DNA from: Microcella sp.
GTDB taxonomy: Bacteria > Actinomycetota > Actinomycetes > Actinomycetales > Microbacteriaceae
Direction of reading: 5' to 3'
Length of the DNA: 64,000 nucleotides
Assembly (NCBI RefSeq): GCF_025808395.1
Contig: NZ_CP075524.1
Span: forward strand, 1,860,001 to 1,924,000
The stretch's first letter is position 1; every line of letters begins with the position of its first letter. Both the position numbers and the translations under genes were made by a program. Below the pieces are notes generated by a model. The model was given only the letters and a program-made list of their open reading frames with translations. It did no database searches and was not told where the DNA came from. Shown piece after piece: positions 59,915 to 64,000 of this stretch.

Positions 59915-61026
59915 CCGTTCTCACCGATCACGGCGGCGATCCTAGAATTTTTCGCCCACTGCTGGGGGCCGTTAAGGATTTCGATCTCGAGGGCCATCTC
60001 CGCCACGGGAGGAGCGGGGTCGAACGGAGACGCGTAGATCAGCTCCACCTTCCAGACTCCCCTTCTTTCCGCGACAAGCGTCACAACGCGTTCGCCGCCA
60101 TTGCCCACCAGGTCGGAAGCTGTCTCACTGCGTACGAAACGGTCGGCAACGGGGCGCAAGAGCTCTCCGGCCTCTCCGAGCCGAGGCGCTTCGATCGACT
60201 CTGCGGTCGCGAAACGGAGAGCAACACCGTTCCCAAAGGCGGGAGGCGCCGTTGTCTCGGCAGTTGCTTGAACCGCCTCGTCGTACGAGCCGCGCGACAT
60301 CCATCGGTGGCCCGTAGACGGATTCTCCGCAAGGCAGAGGACCACATCGTCCCCGACGAATGCACTTACGGAGCGTTCACCAGGTTGACTCACGAGCCAC
60401 ACATCCGCCGCGGTATTTGTGGGGGCACGGTCACGCCCAAGTTCTCGCTTGATGCGTGAGGGGGGCACGCGCAGGAGATCGTCGCGGACTCCACGATCAA
60501 TGAAGCTGAGGTTCTCAAGTTGGCGTGTGGCTGCTTCGTAGCTCACATGGAGGTCCCGGGCGATTGAGTACATCTGTACAGGTGTGACTTCACTATTCCG
60601 TCGTACCCCATAGCGACCAGCCACGCTGCCAACCAGAGGGAGCGGCATCAAGAAGTATGCAGCAAAGATCTGCGCTTCGCGCTCGCGAGGGACGGTGGAT
60701 CCCACTCCGTATATCTCTGCGATGCCATCCGCAGCCGGATTCCCGGCCAATTGGTCGCGATGGAGAAACCAATGTCCAAGCTCATGAGCGGCTGTGTACC
60801 GCTGGGAACCGGGTCCGCGGGAAGTCGATATCAGCACGCCTGGTTGGGCCAGTTCAGCGGTGGGGTCGAGTATCGCGCCGAGCAGGCCTTCCAAAGGCTG
60901 AAATACCAGCTTCAGTCCTAGTTCGCCAAAGAGTGGAAACGGGTCAATCGGGAGAGACTGGTCGACACCAAGTTCGTTGAGCGCTTCGCCAGCAGCCTGC
61001 ATCGCATCGAGAGCATGTTGCGCCAC
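59911..61026 (-). CDS. ImmA/IrrE metallopeptidase fused to chagasin-like inhibitor domain
   Basis: A 371-aa two-domain protein. Start GTG 61026, 2 nt after the XRE stop, removes out-of-frame shadow sequence at the N-terminus of the longer ORF. Residues about 20-190 are an ImmA/IrrE peptidase: LPIDPFPLF opening, zinc motif HELGH (81-85) and a downstream Glu in EREAQIFAAYFLMP (near 117). After a helical linker, residues about 215-355 match the chagasin (I42) inhibitor fold: LAENPSTGHRW (233-243) is the NPTTGxxW loop that inserts into papain-like active sites, and VVTLVAERRGVWKVELIY plus the late beta strands fit its remaining blades. The C1A gene follows directly, so the fused domain is its likely inhibitor, and ImmA may control release. 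Confidence 0.8.
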   Translation of the reverse strand: MAQHALDAMQAAGEALNELGVDQSLPIDPFPLFGELGLKLVFQPLEGLLGAILDPTAELAQPGVLISTSRGPGSQRYTAAHELGHWFLHRDQLAGNPAADGIAEIYGVGSTVPREREAQIFAAYFLMPLPLVGSVAGRYGVRRNSEVTPVQMYSIARDLHVSYEAATRQLENLSFIDRGVRDDLLRVPPSRIKRELGRDRAPTNTAADVWLVSQPGERSVSAFVGDDVVLCLAENPSTGHRWMSRGSYDEAVQATAETTAPPAFGNGVALRFATAESIEAPRLGEAGELLRPVADRFVRSETASDLVGNGGERVVTLVAERRGVWKVELIYASPFDPAPPVAEMALEIEILNGPQQWAKNSRIAAVIGENG

Positions 61027-61028
61027 GC

Positions 61029-61379
61029 CTAGGACCGACTTTCGGGCACATTTCCCGATGCCAGGAACTGGGCGAACTTGAGTAACTGGACGCGATCGTT
61101 CTCCGTTAGACCCCTTGCTACGCGAAACAGCGCTGCATCCGCACCCACCTGTGTTGCTTCGTTTCCGAGCAACCACTCGACCCGACGGTCGTAAAGCTTC
61201 GCCAATTGCGCAAGTTCCGTAGCGCTGACATTCCGAGTTCCGGCCTCGATCGCATGCACGCTAGTCCTCTGGATGTTGAGTGCCGTGCTCACGTCCTCCT
61301 GTGTTAAGCCAACATATTCTCGCGACTCCTTCAGTCGCCGTGCGAGATCTTTCCGCTGTCCTTCAGTTGCATCAGTCAT
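61029..61379 (-). CDS. XRE-family transcriptional regulator
   Basis: A 116-aa helix-turn-helix protein: LARRLKESREYVGLTQEDVS, TALNIQRTSVHAIEAGTRNV and ELAQLAKLYDRRVEWLLG form the five-helix HTH_3 domain (residues 12-70). A C-terminal ADAALFRVARGLTENDRVQLLKF tail follows. XRE-ImmA pairs are standard: the metallopeptidase cleaves its repressor upon a signal such as DNA damage. Overlaps the AcpS gene by 8 bp. Likely represses the promoter at 62935-62964. Confidence 0.92.
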   Translation of the reverse strand: MTDATEGQRKDLARRLKESREYVGLTQEDVSTALNIQRTSVHAIEAGTRNVSATELAQLAKLYDRRVEWLLGNEATQVGADAALFRVARGLTENDRVQLLKFAQFLASGNVPESRS

Positions 61380-61758
61380 TCGTTTCTCCTAGAGCCGATG
61401 CGGTCGCAATCGCCAAATCTCCTTGGTGACTCATTGACAGCGACCAGTCGCAAATGCCGAGCAAGCTTGCTGCGCTCTTCGCGCTCTTCCGGAGGATGAG
61501 GGATGGGGCTACTCCTTCGATTGAGCGCACCTCTATATCGATCGGATCGATTGATCCGATTCCCCGGCCGAGAGCCTTGATTACTGCCTCCTTTGCGGCC
61601 CATCTTGTCGCCAGTCGATCCGAGCGACCGACCGAGTACTCGCGTTCGTGAGCCGTCCAAGTCGACTCTAAGAAGTAAGCTCCCCCCGCGGCGATGAGCT
61701 TTCCCATGTCCGAAATGCTCACGATATCCACACCATTGAAAACCCGTAGACGGCTCAT
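61372..61758 (-). CDS. holo-ACP synthase-type phosphopantetheinyl transferase
   Basis: A 128-aa AcpS-type enzyme. Start ATG 61758 overlaps the upstream stop (ATGA); the longer ORF start is shadow. GVDIVSISDMGKL (near residue 8) holds the Mg-binding Asp, RWAAKEAVIKALGRG (near 52) is the central signature with the Glu, and SMSHQGDLAIATASA (near 108) is the C-terminal motif. It attaches 4'-phosphopantetheine from CoA to a carrier-protein Ser. Housekeeping acpS is normally in a conserved locus; here it sits in an accessory operon two genes after an ACP-like gene, so it is probably dedicated to that carrier. Confidence 0.88.
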   Translation of the reverse strand: MSRLRVFNGVDIVSISDMGKLIAAGGAYFLESTWTAHEREYSVGRSDRLATRWAAKEAVIKALGRGIGSIDPIDIEVRSIEGVAPSLILRKSAKSAASLLGICDWSLSMSHQGDLAIATASALGETND

Positions 61759-62588
61759 TCGCTCAGGACCGCTCGTGCGGACTCCACCATCGAAGTGATC
61801 TCGCGCTTTCGGTACGGGTTGAACTCTGCGCTCACCTTTGTTGCGTGAATGACGAGCTCGCCGGGGGTGTATCCGGTCTGGTCGCACAAGAAGGCAAGCA
61901 ACCTAGACAGGCCCACTAGGTTCCCGAAGCCCCTCGTGATCAGGAACCAGTTTCTGTATAGCGCGGTCAACGAAAGCCGCCCCTCGTGGACTGTCATTGA
62001 AATGTGCACGAGGCACGGAAACGACATCGTTCGGTTGTCATCGGCCGCGTACTCCATGATCGTGACGGCTTCACCAGGCTTCTCAAGCGTCAGATCAGCG
62101 GCGCTGTATGATGCTTGGTTTCTCTCGTGCGCGTTCCGAAGCTGCTCGACCCGCTTTGAAAGTTGGTTCACACCGCCCGCGTCTTTGCCGGGCCATGTAA
62201 TCATGCGACTGAAGTAGGTGCCCCGCCTGTTGGTCGGCTCGGTCTTGAGGGTTTCGAGCATGTCGATGTAGTTCTCATATAGACGCGTGGCACACGCGTT
62301 GAGCTTTTCCTCGCTTGCCTTACTCATGCCAGGGAACCAACTCGGTCCAGAGTTGCGGTACAGCGATCTCGGGAACAGAGTGTTGGCGACCGTCTCGACT
62401 CGTTGCCGCTTGGCCCCGGCTAGCGCCATTCCTACGAGGTCTGCCACTCCAGCGTGTGGGTCGCTAAGAGGATCGGTGACCGTCAACACAAGGTTGGTAG
62501 TGACTCCGCTCCTGTATGTGACGGCCACGTCGAGAGCGTCAACCCAAGCCTCGGCAATGTTTGCGCGCGGGGGGATGCTGACGGTCAT
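61755..62588 (-). CDS. thymidylate-synthase-like protein
   Basis: A 277-aa protein with the C-terminal half of the ThyA fold. MSFPCLVHI (Cys192) corresponds to the PPCH nucleophile region, GRLSLTALYRNWFLITRGFGNLVG to the LYQRSxDxxLGxPFNIA block (Asn223 keeps the Asn position), and DQTGYTPGELVIHATKVSAEF to the GL-PGE-hhxxGDxHIY segment. The RS of LYQRS and the usual D-H-Y ending are replaced, so phosphate and base contacts differ. In phage and nucleoside-antibiotic pathways ThyA relatives hydroxymethylate dUMP, dCMP or CMP. A nucleotide hydroxymethylase is therefore plausible here. Overlaps both neighbours by 4 bp. Confidence 0.65.
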   Translation of the reverse strand: MTVSIPPRANIAEAWVDALDVAVTYRSGVTTNLVLTVTDPLSDPHAGVADLVGMALAGAKRQRVETVANTLFPRSLYRNSGPSWFPGMSKASEEKLNACATRLYENYIDMLETLKTEPTNRRGTYFSRMITWPGKDAGGVNQLSKRVEQLRNAHERNQASYSAADLTLEKPGEAVTIMEYAADDNRTMSFPCLVHISMTVHEGRLSLTALYRNWFLITRGFGNLVGLSRLLAFLCDQTGYTPGELVIHATKVSAEFNPYRKREITSMVESARAVLSE

Positions 62589-62929
62589 GCAGTCACCGGT
62601 TTCCGCGCTTGCAAAGCTGAGAAGATCAGTGCCGACACTGCGGCCATCGTGGCCCAGTTTCTTTCTGCGACCTTAGACAGCTTGATGAGACGCTTCTTGC
62701 CAAACAACGCGTTGAAGCGATTCACCGCTAGCACGGCCTGTGGGGACTCTAGGACTGGGGAGCCGTCCGTGCTCACCGCAGTGCTGCTGGCGAACTCTGC
62801 GGGGGTCTCGCCGTACGCGCCCGCGATCGTGTCCTCGACGATCGCGCGAACCTCAACAGCGGACAAGGTATACGCGTCGTCGACTGACATGGGGAATACC
62901 GCAGTTCGCGGTGTTGCCATCATCGTCAT
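62585..62929 (-). CDS. acyl/peptidyl-carrier-protein-like protein
   Basis: A 114-aa protein whose residues 22-105 align with the ACP four-helix layout: VRAIVEDTIAGAYG (helix I), then VLESPQAVLAVNRFNALFGKK (helix II; Ser62 at the place of the phosphopantetheine-bearing Ser, in ESP rather than DSL), and ATMAAVSALI (helix IV, like TTVQAAIDYI). AcpS in the same operon supports carrier function. ATG 62929 lies 7 nt past a likely -10, so the mRNA would be leaderless. Overlaps the ThyA-like start by 4 bp. Assignment rests on pattern, not on a database search. Confidence 0.6.
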   Translation of the reverse strand: MTMMATPRTAVFPMSVDDAYTLSAVEVRAIVEDTIAGAYGETPAEFASSTAVSTDGSPVLESPQAVLAVNRFNALFGKKRLIKLSKVAERNWATMAAVSALIFSALQARKPVTA

Positions 62930-62934
62930 AACTC

Positions 62935-62964
62935 TAGTGTCAGATATTCCGACACTAATGTCAA
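62935..62964 (-). promoter_or_regulatory. internal promoter with inverted-repeat operator
   Basis: On the minus strand TTGACA (62964-62959) and GACACT (62941-62936) are spaced 17 bp and place a start site at the ATG 62929. TAGTGTC (62935-62941) and GACACTA (62951-62957) form a perfect 7-bp inverted repeat across the spacer and -10. This suits binding by the operon's XRE protein. It lies in the 39-nt gap after the hmUDK-like gene. Confidence 0.55.
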
Positions 62965-62968
62965 GTAA

Positions 62969-63982
62969 TCACACTGACACGAGTTGCGGCTGGCGCGTTA
63001 CATCGACAACGTGCTCATCCTTGGAAAGATGAGGGTTGATTCCCCACTTAGGCGGAAAGAAGAACTCGAGCGGCTCTGTAGAAGCTGAGAATCTCGCTTT
63101 GATCCGGCTCCGGGCGCTAAGGAGCTCCGGGACGGCCTCCCGGCAGTACTTGTCCGTTTCGCAGAAGAGACCCTGAGCGTCTATCGCATGTAACCGGCGA
63201 CCCCAGAGCCCGTTGAACTCGTAGCCGAGTCGATCGAACTCAGCTTCCTGGTGGTCGACCATCCACATGATCGCCTCGCGAGGACTCAGCCCGTTCAGGT
63301 CAAGGAAAACCTTCTTGATTCCGCGTACGGCTCCAGGGCCGGGCTGCGTGAAGTCGTTCTCTGAAAAGTTGATCGGCTCCGAATAGTTCAGGTCAATTGC
63401 CGTCTGATATGACATAAAGTCACCCATTAGCGGAAACTCGTGCAGCATCAGGTAGATGCTTTCGAGCGAAGCTGCCGCTAGCAGCCTATCCGCGAGACTC
63501 TCCATTAGGAACATGTGCTGAAACAGCGACACGTGGTTCAAATGCTTGAGTGACTGACCATACGCATCGGTCGCGCAAAGTATGAACGCACCCGTGTAGA
63601 GGCCGCCATTCTCAGCACGAGTCTCCGAAAGGGCCCGCTCAAAACTGCCATCAGCCAGATCCTGCAATCTTGGCGATCTCTCGAGCTTTGTCGTGACGGA
63701 ATTCCACGTGCGAATGTTGCTGAAGGTACGGAAAGCGACGATCTGGAAGAGTCGGTCCTGCGGAGTCGAGTCGTCCTGCTTGTACGCCACATCACGGATC
63801 ATGTACTGGCTTACCCGGTCGGCCGCGCGGAAGACGTTGCAGAACTTGAACTCCTGCAAGATTGGATCGTGCGTCCACGGCCACGGCGCACCGCTAACAC
63901 GAGCCTCAAATGCCTTCTGTCTCTCAGCCGCGAACTTCCAATAGAGCTCGTACACACCGGGTCGGGGGATGGGATTCCTCAT
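62969..63982 (-). CDS. 5-hmdU DNA kinase/ADDT (aGPT-PPlase2)-family protein
   Basis: A 337-aa helical protein. The N-terminus LYWKFAAERQKAFEARVSG, PWPWTHDPILQEFKFCNVFRA and ADRVSQYMIRDV (residues about 13-66) is the signature of the family that includes the phage 5-hydroxymethyl-dU DNA kinases and was earlier predicted as alpha-glutamyl/putrescinyl-thymine pyrophosphorylase type 2. In phages these enzymes phosphorylate hydroxymethyluracil in DNA as the first step of thymine hypermodification, alongside ThyA-type hydroxymethylases. ATG 63982 has GGAG about 10 nt upstream. The promoter and any further operon genes lie beyond the window. Confidence 0.7.
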   Translation of the reverse strand: MRNPIPRPGVYELYWKFAAERQKAFEARVSGAPWPWTHDPILQEFKFCNVFRAADRVSQYMIRDVAYKQDDSTPQDRLFQIVAFRTFSNIRTWNSVTTKLERSPRLQDLADGSFERALSETRAENGGLYTGAFILCATDAYGQSLKHLNHVSLFQHMFLMESLADRLLAAASLESIYLMLHEFPLMGDFMSYQTAIDLNYSEPINFSENDFTQPGPGAVRGIKKVFLDLNGLSPREAIMWMVDHQEAEFDRLGYEFNGLWGRRLHAIDAQGLFCETDKYCREAVPELLSARSRIKARFSASTEPLEFFFPPKWGINPHLSKDEHVVDVTRQPQLVSV

Positions 63983-64000
63983 AATGAGTTCTTCTCCGTT

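Noticed and set aside
61372..61758. Housekeeping acpS of the genome
   Set aside because: It is embedded in an accessory operon with 4- and 8-bp overlaps and lies near a carrier-like gene, which fits a dedicated copy better. A genome check for another acpS would settle it.
62969..63982. Prophage origin of the hmUDK-like gene
   Set aside because: No phage structural, replication, lysis or integrase genes are visible in the adjacent 5 kb; the partners are regulatory and protease genes. A phage ancestor remains possible, but nothing here marks a prophage.
1..64000. tRNA genes, rRNA genes or CRISPR arrays
   Set aside because: I looked for cloverleaf arms in the larger gaps and for regularly spaced repeats and found none; a tRNAscan-type search was not possible.

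Overview
This is a high-GC, gene-dense chromosomal window whose gene content and signals fit an actinobacterium of the Microbacteriaceae type (Micrococcales). Supporting features are many GTG starts, 4-bp ATGA/GTGA operon overlaps, and repeated TANNNT boxes 6-7 nt before start codons, which is the leaderless-mRNA pattern. The genus is not determined. I see no rRNA, tRNA, CRISPR array or complete insertion sequence.

Layout. 1-4.7 kb: the end of a DISARM-type anti-phage locus (5'-truncated drmA plus drmB; no drmC follows). 4.8-9.0 kb: a DUF1801 protein, a small ORF, and a compact arsenic cluster (arsR divergent from an arsO-like flavoprotein and an arsN1-like acetyltransferase) with no efflux pump. 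9-22 kb: core-type genes for redox (rhodanese, glutaredoxin-like, thioredoxin behind a CsoR-like operator), lipid metabolism (acyl-CoA oxidase, PlsC), RecQ, a NYN nuclease, a SulP transporter with its ArsR-type regulator, and cysK-cysE. 22-38 kb: EamA transporter, DEAD-box RNA helicase, a one-domain voltage-gated cation channel, an RND pump, a MocR/YczE pair with a 46-aa membrane protein, TipA-like MerR, DUF4097-PadR, ArsR-SRPBCC, and a tandem crcB fluoride-channel pair. Intergenic gaps in 22-28 kb carry palindromic repeats.

38.7-58.2 kb: a carbohydrate island. It holds GH36, GH38 and GH2 glycosidases, a beta-propeller protein, a CUT1 ABC importer (binding protein and two permeases), Gfo/Idh/MocA and ThuA-like proteins, and a GntR-controlled oxidative branch (mutarotase-like, SDR, SMP-30 lactonase, enolase-superfamily dehydratase). 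A second crcB pair follows it. The first gene of that pair is 5'-truncated, and 64 bp are identical to the first pair, so the island is bracketed by paralogous crcB loci.

59.2-64 kb: the most unusual part, a tightly overlapping minus-strand operon of seven genes: a 5-hydroxymethyluracil-DNA-kinase/ADDT-like protein, an acyl-carrier-protein-like protein, a thymidylate-synthase-like protein, an AcpS phosphopantetheinyl transferase, an XRE regulator, an ImmA/IrrE metallopeptidase fused to a chagasin-like cysteine-protease inhibitor domain, and a cytoplasmic papain-like (C1A) peptidase. I read it as a candidate pyrimidine or DNA-base modification module with its own carrier protein, coupled to a protease/inhibitor switch. 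I do not recognise this combination as a described system. It has the organisation of an accessory or defence locus and probably continues beyond the window.
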